A DNA stretch of 64,000 nt from Dactylosporangium sucinum (GTDB lineage Bacteria > Actinomycetota > Actinomycetes > Mycobacteriales > Micromonosporaceae): the NCBI RefSeq assembly GCF_014647515.1, contig NZ_BMPI01000009.1, positions 124,001-188,000 of the forward strand, given 5' to 3'. Every line of letters starts with the position of its first letter. Within the stretch, counting starts at the first letter, position 1. This document shows positions 8,129 to 14,449 of the stretch, in pieces. The translations under genes were made by a program, and so were the position numbers. The notes beneath the pieces are model-generated. The model did not search any database. It was given only the letters and a program-made list of their open reading frames with translations, and was not told the DNA's origin.

Positions 8129-8201
8129 TACCCGACCAGGGATTCGAACCCTGAACCTCCGCGATCTGAGCGCGGCGCCTCTTCCGTTGGGCCAGACGGG
8201 C
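8129..8201 (-). tRNA. tRNA with CAG anticodon (Leu codon) but class I shape
   Basis: The anticodon loop CTCAGAT lies on a perfect CCGCG/CGCGG stem, so the anticodon reads CAG (Leu). The variable region is only about five bases, although bacterial tRNA-Leu normally has a long variable arm. Acceptor GCCCGTC/GTCGGGT has a 6:67 U-U mismatch and a 1:72 G-U pair. The T-arm is regular. The aminoacylation identity is therefore uncertain. Confidence 0.65.
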
Positions 8202-8206
8202 ATGGA

Positions 8207-8283
8207 TGGACAACCTCGGTATCGAACCGAACGGGCGCTGTTTGCAAGACAGCGCTGCACACTCTGGTGGCCTGCCGTTAGCC
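8207..8283 (-). tRNA. tRNA-Ala-like (TGC), degenerate D-arm
   Basis: The anticodon loop CTTGCAA on a GCTGT/ACAGC stem gives TGC (Ala). The T-loop is TTCGATA on a good stem. Acceptor GGCTAAC/GTTGTCC has a C-U mismatch at 3:70 and a G-U pair. The G3-U70 pair that marks alanine tRNAs is absent, and the D-arm pairs poorly. It may be charged with something else or be decaying. Confidence 0.6.
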
Positions 8284-8306
8284 GAGCTCCCACCACCGTT
8301 CTGTCG

Positions 8307-8368
8307 TGCCCCGCGCCCGGATCGAACGGGCAACCTCCGGGTGCTGCTGCCTGCTGAGCTTGCGGGGC
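8307..8368 (-). pseudogene. Truncated tRNA-like gene (62 nt) without an anticodon arm
   Basis: Acceptor stem GCCCCGC/GCGGGGC and T-arm GCCCG-TTCGATC-CGGGC are perfect. Only about 30 nt separate the acceptor stem from the T-arm, where about 41 are normal, and no anticodon stem can be formed. It is a tRNA remnant or a minimal tRNA-like structure. Confidence 0.6.
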
Positions 8369-8378
8369 AAGGGAATCG

Positions 8379-8450
8379 TGGAGTCGCGGGGAATTGAACC
8401 CCGGCCTTCGGTCTGCCGAGCCGATGCTCTACCAACTGAGCTACAACCCC
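8379..8450 (-). tRNA. tRNA with ambiguous anticodon (Ala GGC or Pro CGG)
   Basis: Acceptor GGGGTTG/CGACTCC, D-arm GCTC..GAGC and T-loop TTCAATT are all regular. The anticodon arm TCGG-CTCGGCAGA-CCGA has either a 4-bp stem with a 9-nt loop (CGG, Pro) or a fifth C-A mismatch pair with a 7-nt loop (GGC, Ala, with C33 instead of U33). The sequence alone does not decide. Confidence 0.6.
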
Positions 8451-8454
8451 ATCG

Positions 8455-8475
8455 CCTCGCGCCGGCGGCGCGAGG
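8455..8475. other. Intercistronic hairpin in the tRNA array
   Basis: CCTCGCGCC-GGC-GGCGCGAGG forms a perfect 9-bp stem with a 3-base loop between tRNA-Pro and the next tRNA. No U-run follows on either strand, so it is more likely an RNA-processing structure than a terminator. Confidence 0.5.
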
Positions 8476-8482
8476 CACACAG

Positions 8483-8555
8483 TCGGGAACCGGGGAGTCG
8501 AACCCCGCACTTCCTGGTCCCAGGCCAGGTCCGGTCACCGAGCCGGTCGTTCCCG
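8483..8555 (-). tRNA. tRNA-Pro (TGG)
   Basis: The acceptor stem CGGGAAC/GTTCCCG is perfect and has the C1-G72 pair typical of bacterial tRNA-Pro. The anticodon loop CCTGGGA on CCTGG/CCAGG gives TGG. The T-loop is TTCGACT. Position 33 is C rather than the near-universal U. It is the first gene of the array. Confidence 0.82.
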
Positions 8556-8561
8556 ATCTGA

Positions 8562-8588
8562 ACGCTGCATCCACTGTGGACTTGTCAA
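8562..8588 (-). repeat. Right copy of the flanking inverted repeat, with an adjacent TTGACA
   Basis: On the minus strand GTCCACAGTGGATG-CAGCGT (8562-8581) mirrors the copy at 7860-7880. A TTGACA (8583-8588) lies just upstream and 28 bp before tRNA-Pro, so it may be the -35 of the array promoter. I cannot find a convincing -10 at normal spacing. Confidence 0.5.
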
Positions 8589-8640
8589 CGAACGAAGGCG
8601 CGTCTGCTCGCGGGACCGGCGAAGTGCCGTCCCTGCAGGG

Positions 8641-8681
8641 AAAAGAAGAACCGCCCGGTTCCCAGTCAGGGAGCGGGCGGT
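8641..8681 (-). terminator. Rho-independent terminator after the 37-aa gene
   Basis: On the minus strand an 8-bp stem ACCGCCCG/CGGGCGGT continues with a further five pairs across one bulge and is followed by TCTTCTTTT. It lies about 19 bp past the stop of the small gene and upstream of the tRNA array, so it separates the two transcripts. Confidence 0.78.
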
Positions 8682-8699
8682 CGAGGGAAGCGGAAACGC

Positions 8700-8813
8700 T
8701 TATCCTCGACGCCGTCCCGGGGCGAAATGCTTCGGTCGGAGCGCCGCGGCCGTGGGCAGCGCGGCACCGAACGCCGGCAGCAGCCGGGGTTGGGTGGCGG
8801 TCCACGTCGTCAT
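8700..8813 (-). CDS. Small basic protein (37 aa), unknown
   Basis: The ATG at 8813 has AAGGAG 8 nt upstream. The 37 codons end in TAA and a classical terminator follows, so the unit looks like a complete small gene. The product starts MTTWTATQPR, has an Ala/Leu-rich middle (LLPAFGAALPTAAAL) and ends basic (RPKHFAPGRRRG). The ribosome site sits inside the palindrome CCTTCGAAGG, which could sequester it. No family is recognised. It is divergent from the sugar dehydrogenase gene. Confidence 0.5.
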   Translation of the reverse strand: MTTWTATQPRLLPAFGAALPTAAALRPKHFAPGRRRG

Positions 8814-8928
8814 CGGTCTGCTCCTTCGAAGCTTGGGCTCTCGCCGTACACCAACCAAGGTACGCGCCCCCACCCAACCCGGGCAACGCTATTTCGTGCC
8901 AGCACCGGACTCCTGCATGCTTGGGAGC

Positions 8929-9975
8929 ATGCGCCGGTGGTGGATCGTCAGCGGGGTCGTGCTCGTCGTGGTCGCCGGGATCGGCGCGGTCGCCTGGTGG
9001 CGGGGGTGGTTCGCCGACCCGACCGTCCGGGACGCGCCGACCGTCGCGGCCGACGTCGAGGTGCTCGCCAGCCGGCTGGAGGCGCCGTGGGGCGTCGCGT
9101 TCCTGCCGGACGGGTCGGCGCTGGTCACCGAGCGCGACAGCGCGCGCATCCGCAAGGTCACACCGGGCGGGACGGTGACCGAGGTGCAGCGGATCGCCGA
9201 GGCCCGGCCGCGGGGCGAGGGCGGGCTGCTCGGCATCGCCGTGCGCGACGACTGGGTCTACGTCTACTACACCGCCGAGAACGACAACCGCGTGGCCCGC
9301 ATGCGACTGGGCGAGCCGCCGCAGCCGATCCTCACCGGCATCCCGAAGGCCGGCAACCACAACGGCGGACGGATCGCGTTCGGACCCGACGGGATGCTCT
9401 ATGTCGGCACGGGCGACGCCGCCCAGTCGGACCGGGCCCAGGACCGCGCCAACCTCGGCGGCAAGATCCTGCGGGTCACGCCCGAGGGCCGGCCGGCGCC
9501 GGGCAACCCGTTCGGCGACAGTCCGGTGTGGACGATGGGCCACCGCAACGTGCAGGGCCTGGCCTGGGACGCCGACGGCCGGATGTACGCGACCGAGTTC
9601 GGCCAGAACCGCTACGACGAGCTCAACCGGATCGAGCCGGGCCGCAACTACGGCTGGCCCGAGGTCGAGGGCAAGGGCGACGACGCCCGGTACGTCGAGC
9701 CGGTCGCCACCTTCACCACGAACGACGCGTCGCCGAGCGGCCTGGCCATCGCCGGCGGACGGGCGTACCTGGCCTGCCTGCGCGGGCAGAAGGTGTACCG
9801 CCTGGGCCTCGACGGCGGCGACCCGCAGGTCCTGCTGGCCGGCCGGTACGGGCGGATCCGGCACGTCGCGGCCGCCCCCGACGGCTCGCTGTGGGTGTTG
9901 ACCTCCAACCGCGACGGCCGCGGCGAGCCGGAGAACACCGACGACCGCATCCTCCGGCTCCACCCGCCCTCATAG
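8929..9975 (+). CDS. PQQ-dependent glucose/sorbosone dehydrogenase-like protein
   Basis: The protein has 348 residues. An N-terminal hydrophobic helix (about residues 4-24) anchors it or acts as a signal, so the enzyme faces outside. The six-bladed beta-propeller of the GSDH family shows APWGVAFLPDGS, GEGGLLGIA, KAGNHNGGRIAFGPDG, GHRNVQGLAWD and NYGWPEVEG. The family oxidises aldose sugars with PQQ bound in the propeller. No PQQ biosynthesis genes are in the window. The start is the ATG followed by RRWW; an ATG at 8917 is an alternative, and neither has a strong ribosome site. The stop overlaps the convergent ABC gene by 6 bp. Confidence 0.83.
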   Translation: MRRWWIVSGVVLVVVAGIGAVAWWRGWFADPTVRDAPTVAADVEVLASRLEAPWGVAFLPDGSALVTERDSARIRKVTPGGTVTEVQRIAEARPRGEGGLLGIAVRDDWVYVYYTAENDNRVARMRLGEPPQPILTGIPKAGNHNGGRIAFGPDGMLYVGTGDAAQSDRAQDRANLGGKILRVTPEGRPAPGNPFGDSPVWTMGHRNVQGLAWDADGRMYATEFGQNRYDELNRIEPGRNYGWPEVEGKGDDARYVEPVATFTTNDASPSGLAIAGGRAYLACLRGQKVYRLGLDGGDPQVLLAGRYGRIRHVAAAPDGSLWVLTSNRDGRGEPENTDDRILRLHPPS

Positions 9976-11709
9976 CGGACCGGCGGTGCGGGCCTCCCAC
10001 GCCTGCCACAGCCGGGCGTACGCGCCGCCCGCGGCGACCAGCTCGGCGTGGTCGCCCTCCTCCACGACCTTGCCGCCGTCCAGGACCACGATCCGGTCCG
10101 CGGCCGCGGCCTGGGTGAGCCGGTGCGCCACGACCAGCGTCGTGCGGCCCTCCGTCGCGGCGAACGCCGAGCGCTCCAGGTCGCGGGCGCCCAGGCTGCC
10201 GGCCTCGGCGGTGGCCTCGTCGAGGATCGCCACCGGCGGGTCGGCGAGCACCACCCGGGCCAGGGCCAGCTGCTGGGCCTGCGCGGCCGTCAGCGCGTGA
10301 CCGCCCTCCCCCACCACGGTCGCCAGGCCCTCGGGCAGCGCCCGCACCCAGCCGAGCGCGCCGATCCGCTCCAGGGCCGCCTCCACCTCCGCCTCGGTGG
10401 CGTCCGGCCGGGCCAGCCGCAGGTCCTCGACCAGCGGGCCGGCGAACACGTGCGTCTCCTGCGTGACGATCGCCGTGCAGGCGCGCAGGCCGTCGAGGTC
10501 CCGGACCACGCCGCCGACGCTGACCGTGCCCTCCCGGGGCCGCAGCAGGCCGGCGGCGAGCGCGGCCAGGGTCGTCTTGCCCGCGCCGGACGAGCCGACG
10601 AGGGCCACGCGGGTGCCCGGCTCGACCCGGACCGTCACGCCGTGCAGGACGTCGCCGCCGTCGTAGCCGAACCGGACGCCGTCGAGGACCAGGTCCGGCC
10701 CCTCCGGTACGGCCGTTGCCGGCTCGCCGTCCTCCCGCGGGATCGTCACCACGCCCACGAGCCGGGACAGGGCCGCGCCGGCCGCCTGGATCTCCGCGAA
10801 GCTGAACAGCAGCCCGCCGATCGGGTTGAACAACCGGTGGAACAGCACCGCCGCGGCCGCCGTCTGGCCGACCGTGACGTGACCGGCCCGCACCAGGAAC
10901 CAGCCGACGACGACGATCGCCGCCACGCCCACGAACTCGGCCCGGTTGACCCGCCCGACGAGCCGCGTGAACAGCCGGAACACGCCGACCGCGAGATCAC
11001 GTGCGCGGGCCGAGGCGCCGTCGATGCCGCGCAGGTGGCGCTCCTCCAGGCGGTACGCGTGCACGGTCGGCCGGCCGAGCATGCTCTCCACCAGCAGGCG
11101 GGACCGGTCGGCGATCGCCTCCCGCTCGGCCCGGTAGACGGGGGCGGAGCGGGGCAGGTACCAGCGCAGGCCGATCGCGTACAACGGGAGGGCCACCGCG
11201 CCGGCCAGCCCGAGGCGCCAGTCGATGCCGGTCATCGCGGCCAGGCTCAGGATTGCCAGCAGTACCGAGGAAATCATCGTCGGCAGGATCTCCGACACCA
11301 CCCGGCCGACCGCCGCCACGTCCGGCCCGACGCGGGACAGCAGCTCGCCGCGGCCGGCACGGTCCAGGGTCGCGGTCGGCAGGCGCAGCGCCCGCTCGAC
11401 GGTCGCCTCGCGCAGCTCGGCCAGGATGCGGCCGCCGGCGCGCGCGACGAGGTACGCGGCCAGGCCCGTCGTCGCCCCCGCCACCAGCGCCGCGACGCCG
11501 ATGACCGCCCCGATCCCGGCGAGCGTCCCGGCCGGCGCGCCGGCGCGGACCCGGTCGACGAGCACGCCGAGCGCGTTGACCGGCACGACCGACGCGGCCG
11601 CGCCGAGCAGCCCGACCCCGACGGTCGCGGCCACCTCGAGCCGGCGCCGGCCCAGCTCGCGGCGCAGCCAGCGCCAGGCCTCGCCCCCGGTCGCAACGGG
11701 CAGCGTCAT
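9970..11709 (-). CDS. ABC exporter half-transporter with intact Walker A/B and degenerate signature
   Basis: The protein has 579 residues: a six-helix type-I exporter domain (about 1-310) and then one nucleotide-binding domain. Walker A (GSSGAGKTT), Walker B (VAILDEAT) and the H-loop (VVAHRLTQ) are intact. The signature reads LTAAQ instead of LSGGQ. With the upstream half-transporter, which shows the reverse pattern, it forms a heterodimer with one working ATP site. It begins at an ATGA overlap with that partner. The iron box upstream of the pair suggests export of an iron-related molecule such as a siderophore; multidrug export is the alternative. Confidence 0.88.
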   Translation of the reverse strand: MTLPVATGGEAWRWLRRELGRRRLEVAATVGVGLLGAAASVVPVNALGVLVDRVRAGAPAGTLAGIGAVIGVAALVAGATTGLAAYLVARAGGRILAELREATVERALRLPTATLDRAGRGELLSRVGPDVAAVGRVVSEILPTMISSVLLAILSLAAMTGIDWRLGLAGAVALPLYAIGLRWYLPRSAPVYRAEREAIADRSRLLVESMLGRPTVHAYRLEERHLRGIDGASARARDLAVGVFRLFTRLVGRVNRAEFVGVAAIVVVGWFLVRAGHVTVGQTAAAAVLFHRLFNPIGGLLFSFAEIQAAGAALSRLVGVVTIPREDGEPATAVPEGPDLVLDGVRFGYDGGDVLHGVTVRVEPGTRVALVGSSGAGKTTLAALAAGLLRPREGTVSVGGVVRDLDGLRACTAIVTQETHVFAGPLVEDLRLARPDATEAEVEAALERIGALGWVRALPEGLATVVGEGGHALTAAQAQQLALARVVLADPPVAILDEATAEAGSLGARDLERSAFAATEGRTTLVVAHRLTQAAAADRIVVLDGGKVVEEGDHAELVAAGGAYARLWQAWEARTAGPL

Positions 11710-13385
11710 CGCAGCACCGCCGCACGGTAGGTGGCGTCGGCCGCCCCGAGCGTCTCGTGCGTGCCCTCGGCGCTCGCCCGCCCGGCGTCGACAACCACGA
11801 CCCGGTCGGCGACCGAGAGCAGCGCCGGGCTGCTGGTCACCACCAGCGTCGTCAACCCGGCGCGCAGCGCCCGCACCCCGCGCGCGATCGACTGCTCGGT
11901 CACCGCGTCCACCGCCGTCGTCGGGTCGTGCAGCACCAGCACCGGCGGCCGGGCCAGCAGCGCCCGGGCGAGCGCGAGCCGCTGCCGCTGCCCGCCGGAG
12001 AGCCCGGCCCCCCGCTCGTCGACGGCGTCATGGTCGCCGACCACCTCGTCGGCCGCGGCCGCCCGGACCGCGGCGCCCACCGCGTCCCCGTCGGCGCGGC
12101 CTCCCGGGTCGAGGTTTTCCGCGACGGTACCGGCGAACAGATCGGTGTTGTGCGGCTCCACGAGCAGCGTCGCGCGCGCGTGGGCCAGGTCGAGGTCGGG
12201 CAGCGCGACGCCCCCGAGGAGCACCCGCCCGCCGTACTCCCCGGGCGCCGCCCGCCCGGCCAGCACCTGCATGAGCGCGTCGGCGTCCCCGGGCCGGTAC
12301 ACGGCGACCCCGACGAACTCCCCGTCGCCGACCGTCAGGTCGAGCCCGTCGAGCGACTGGTGCCGCAGCTGCTCGATCGTCAGGGTCGCCTTCCGGGTAC
12401 CCTCCCGGGTCCCCGCCGGCAGGACGGGCTCGGCCCCGAGCACCAGCGCGACCCGCTCGCCGGACCCGCGGGCCTCGGCCACCCAGCTGGGGATGATGGC
12501 GAGCAGCCCGAGCGGCTCCATGAGGAACTGCGCCAGCCCGATCACGGCGATGAGCTCCCCGACACTGATCCGCCCGGTCAGCGCGAACCACCCGGCGAGC
12601 ACCGCCACCCCGCAGGCGAGCAGCCCACTGGCCGCCGCGGACGCGGCGAGGTAGGTCCCCTGGGTCCGAGCGGCGCGCAGCGAGGCGTGCAATGAGGCCC
12701 GGCTGACCAGGTGGTACCGCCTGGCCGCCGCACGTTCGGCCCCGATCCCCTTGATGGGCCGGATCCCGGTGACGAGATCGGTGGCGAGCGCGGCCGCCCG
12801 CCCGGCCAGTTCCTGCTGTGCCTCGACCCGCCGAGCGATCCGCGGCGCCGCGAGCTGCAACCCGGCCAGCACCACGGGCGTCCCGACGAGCACGGCCACC
12901 CCGAGCCGCCAGTCGACCGCGACGAGCACCACCCCGCTCACGACGGTGGCGGTGAGCGCTCCGGCGATCCGCGGCACGTAGTCGAGCAGGTACGAGACGT
13001 TGTCAGCGTCGGTGGAGGCAACGGTGAGCAGCTCCCCGGCCCGCAGCTCGGTCCGGATCCCCCGCGGATGGAGAATCTTCGCGGCCAGCTCGTCCCGCAG
13101 CAGGTACGCCTCGTCGGCGATGGCGTGCATGAGCTGCCGGGCCCCGAACCGGTACGCCATGGTCAGCCCGGTGAACAGCACCCCGAGCGCCGCCACCCAG
13201 ACGACGAGGGCAACAGCGTCCCCGGGCGCGACGGCCCGATCGATCCCGACCCCGATGAGGATGGGGACGGCGGCCTCACAGAGCTGGTGCGCACAGATGA
13301 GCAGCGTCCCGAGCCCGAGCCGCCGGGTGTTCCTCCGGAGCGCCCGCCGCAGAACCCCCGCCCCAGTCGTCGGGCCGGTCGGCAT
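11706..13385 (-). CDS. ABC exporter half-transporter with lost Walker A and intact LSGGQ
   Basis: The protein has 559 residues with an exporter membrane domain and then a nucleotide-binding domain. The P-loop region reads GVAVYRPGDADALM, with no GxGKS/T. Walker B reads VLVLHDP and the H-loop histidine is absent (VVTSSP), while LSGGQRQRLALAR is perfect. It therefore contributes the signature motif to the catalytic site made by its partner, while its own site cannot hydrolyse ATP. The ATG at 13385 has GAGGAGGA upstream; earlier in-frame TTG/GTG starts are less likely. An iron box lies about 80-100 bp upstream. Confidence 0.86.
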   Translation of the reverse strand: MPTGPTTGAGVLRRALRRNTRRLGLGTLLICAHQLCEAAVPILIGVGIDRAVAPGDAVALVVWVAALGVLFTGLTMAYRFGARQLMHAIADEAYLLRDELAAKILHPRGIRTELRAGELLTVASTDADNVSYLLDYVPRIAGALTATVVSGVVLVAVDWRLGVAVLVGTPVVLAGLQLAAPRIARRVEAQQELAGRAAALATDLVTGIRPIKGIGAERAAARRYHLVSRASLHASLRAARTQGTYLAASAAASGLLACGVAVLAGWFALTGRISVGELIAVIGLAQFLMEPLGLLAIIPSWVAEARGSGERVALVLGAEPVLPAGTREGTRKATLTIEQLRHQSLDGLDLTVGDGEFVGVAVYRPGDADALMQVLAGRAAPGEYGGRVLLGGVALPDLDLAHARATLLVEPHNTDLFAGTVAENLDPGGRADGDAVGAAVRAAAADEVVGDHDAVDERGAGLSGGQRQRLALARALLARPPVLVLHDPTTAVDAVTEQSIARGVRALRAGLTTLVVTSSPALLSVADRVVVVDAGRASAEGTHETLGAADATYRAAVLR

Positions 13386-13465
13386 CGCGCAGTCCTCCTC
13401 GACGTTCACCGGCACTCGCCCCGCGCCGTACGACCCTGCCCAGACGTCGATCATCCGGGCCAAAG

Positions 13466-13484
13466 TCAGGGAAGACTAACCTAA
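13466..13484 (-). promoter_or_regulatory. Iron box (IdeR/DmdR1-type operator)
   Basis: On the minus strand TTAGGTTAGTCTTCCCTGA matches the actinobacterial iron-box consensus (TTAGGTTAGGCTAACCTAA) at 15 of 19 positions, including an intact TTAGGTTAG half-site. Its position upstream of the ABC exporter pair implies iron-dependent repression. Confidence 0.65.
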
Positions 13485-13866
13485 CTTCGCTGGCCGACGG
13501 GAGAGGGCGCCCCGAAACAGCGAGCGACACCACTCCTCCGCCATGATCACGGACGTTTCCCGTCGCCGGCGACACACGAACTTCCGCGATCACGAACCCT
13601 CTGCCTGGGCCGCCGGCGCCGCCGCCCGGCAATGCGCCGATCGCACCGCGGACATCCTCGCGCCCAGCGCCCGAGCCCCGGCGCGCCCCGCGCCTCGCGT
13701 CCGATGCGGCGCGCCCCATGATCGATGGAGACTTCCGGCTGCCATGGCAACCAGATCGCTCCATGGATCATGAGAGCCCACGGGCCGCCACACCGCCAGC
13801 CACGCGCCCCGCCACACCGCCTCAAGCTTCCTAGGAACCTAGTTTGCAGGCATCGCCAGCGCGCGG
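13485..13866. other. Noncoding stretch with palindromic repeats
   Basis: I find no credible gene here; short open frames lack ribosome sites and coding-type codon use. It contains several GATCACG/GATCATG motifs (13544-13600) and a nested palindrome at 13717-13772. It separates the iron-regulated ABC operon from the ArsR/MFS pair. Confidence 0.55.
13717..13772. repeat. Nested palindrome, REP-like
   Basis: Outer arms CATGATCGATGGAG and CTCCATGGATCATG pair with one mismatch. They enclose a second perfect palindrome, TGCCATGGCA (13740-13749). No U-run follows, so it is a repeat or structured element rather than a terminator. Confidence 0.55.
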
Positions 13867-14391
13867 TCAGTCGGGGAGGTGGTGCAGGAGGAAGATGCCG
13901 CCCAAGGCCGGGCGGTCCAGGCGCTCGTGGTCGGTAGCCACGTACTCGTCCAGCACCGCCAGGATCCGCCGGTCCAGCTCGGCCACCTCCTCGGGCGACA
14001 GGTGCAGGCTGAACCGTTCATACAAGCGCACCGATGCCGGGCCGGCCTCGCGCAGCTCGTCCGTGAAGGCGGCCACCGGCGCGTACGCCGTGTCCGGATC
14101 CGCGTCCACCAGCGGGCCGTCGAGCCACCAGGTCATGCCCGTCGAGCGGTACGGCTTCTCCAACGCGCCGCTCTCCCCCGAACGCGCCGGCGCCGCCTCC
14201 AGCAGGCCGGCCGCCGCCAGCATCTTCACGTGGTAGAGCACCGTGCCGGGATCGCGGCCGAGACGGTCCGCGAGCTGCTTGTTCGTCAGCTCGCGGCCCT
14301 GACACAGCCGCAGGATGCGCAGCCGCAGCGGATGACCCAGCGCCTTGGCCTCCTGGGCGGTCGCCGGACGGCGTCGAGGTGCTTCGCTCAC
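13867..14391 (-). CDS. ArsR-type winged-helix transcriptional regulator
   Basis: The protein has 174 residues. The N-terminal winged helix shows LGHPLRLRILRLC, LTNKQLADRLGRDPGTVLYHVKMLAAAGLLE, a typical HTH_20/ArsR pattern. The C-terminal part (PEEVAELDRRILAVLDEYV) is helical and probably binds ligand or makes the dimer. There is no cysteine metal site, so a metal ligand is unlikely. It is divergent from an MFS exporter with an inverted repeat between them, so it is the likely repressor of that exporter. Confidence 0.85.
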   Translation of the reverse strand: MSEAPRRRPATAQEAKALGHPLRLRILRLCQGRELTNKQLADRLGRDPGTVLYHVKMLAAAGLLEAAPARSGESGALEKPYRSTGMTWWLDGPLVDADPDTAYAPVAAFTDELREAGPASVRLYERFSLHLSPEEVAELDRRILAVLDEYVATDHERLDRPALGGIFLLHHLPD

Positions 14392-14409
14392 GCCTCATCA
14401 TACGGTACC

Positions 14410-14446
14410 GATGGAAAATCTTCACATCGATGGAGTATTTTCCATC
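14410..14446. promoter_or_regulatory. Inverted-repeat operator between ArsR-type regulator and MFS gene
   Basis: GATGGAAAAT (14410-14419) and ATTTTCCATC (14437-14446) are perfect 10-bp arms with a 17-bp spacer. They fill the short region between the divergent starts and are AT-rich compared with the rest of the window. This is a fitting binding site for the adjacent regulator. Confidence 0.7.
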
Positions 14447-14449
14447 AGT

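Noticed and set aside
6891..8510. Long minus-strand open frame across the tRNA region
   Set aside because: It passes through tRNA genes and opposite the GH3 coding sequence; the translation is low-complexity Arg/Gly.
7860..8581. DnaA boxes or an origin of replication (TCCACAG motifs)
   Set aside because: Only two copies, no AT-rich unwinding region and no dnaA/dnaN nearby; similar motifs occur singly elsewhere (e.g. near 47222).
13543..13825. Open frames in the gene-free stretch before the ArsR gene
   Set aside because: Overlapping frames on both strands with no ribosome site, cut by palindromes; composition is not codon-like.
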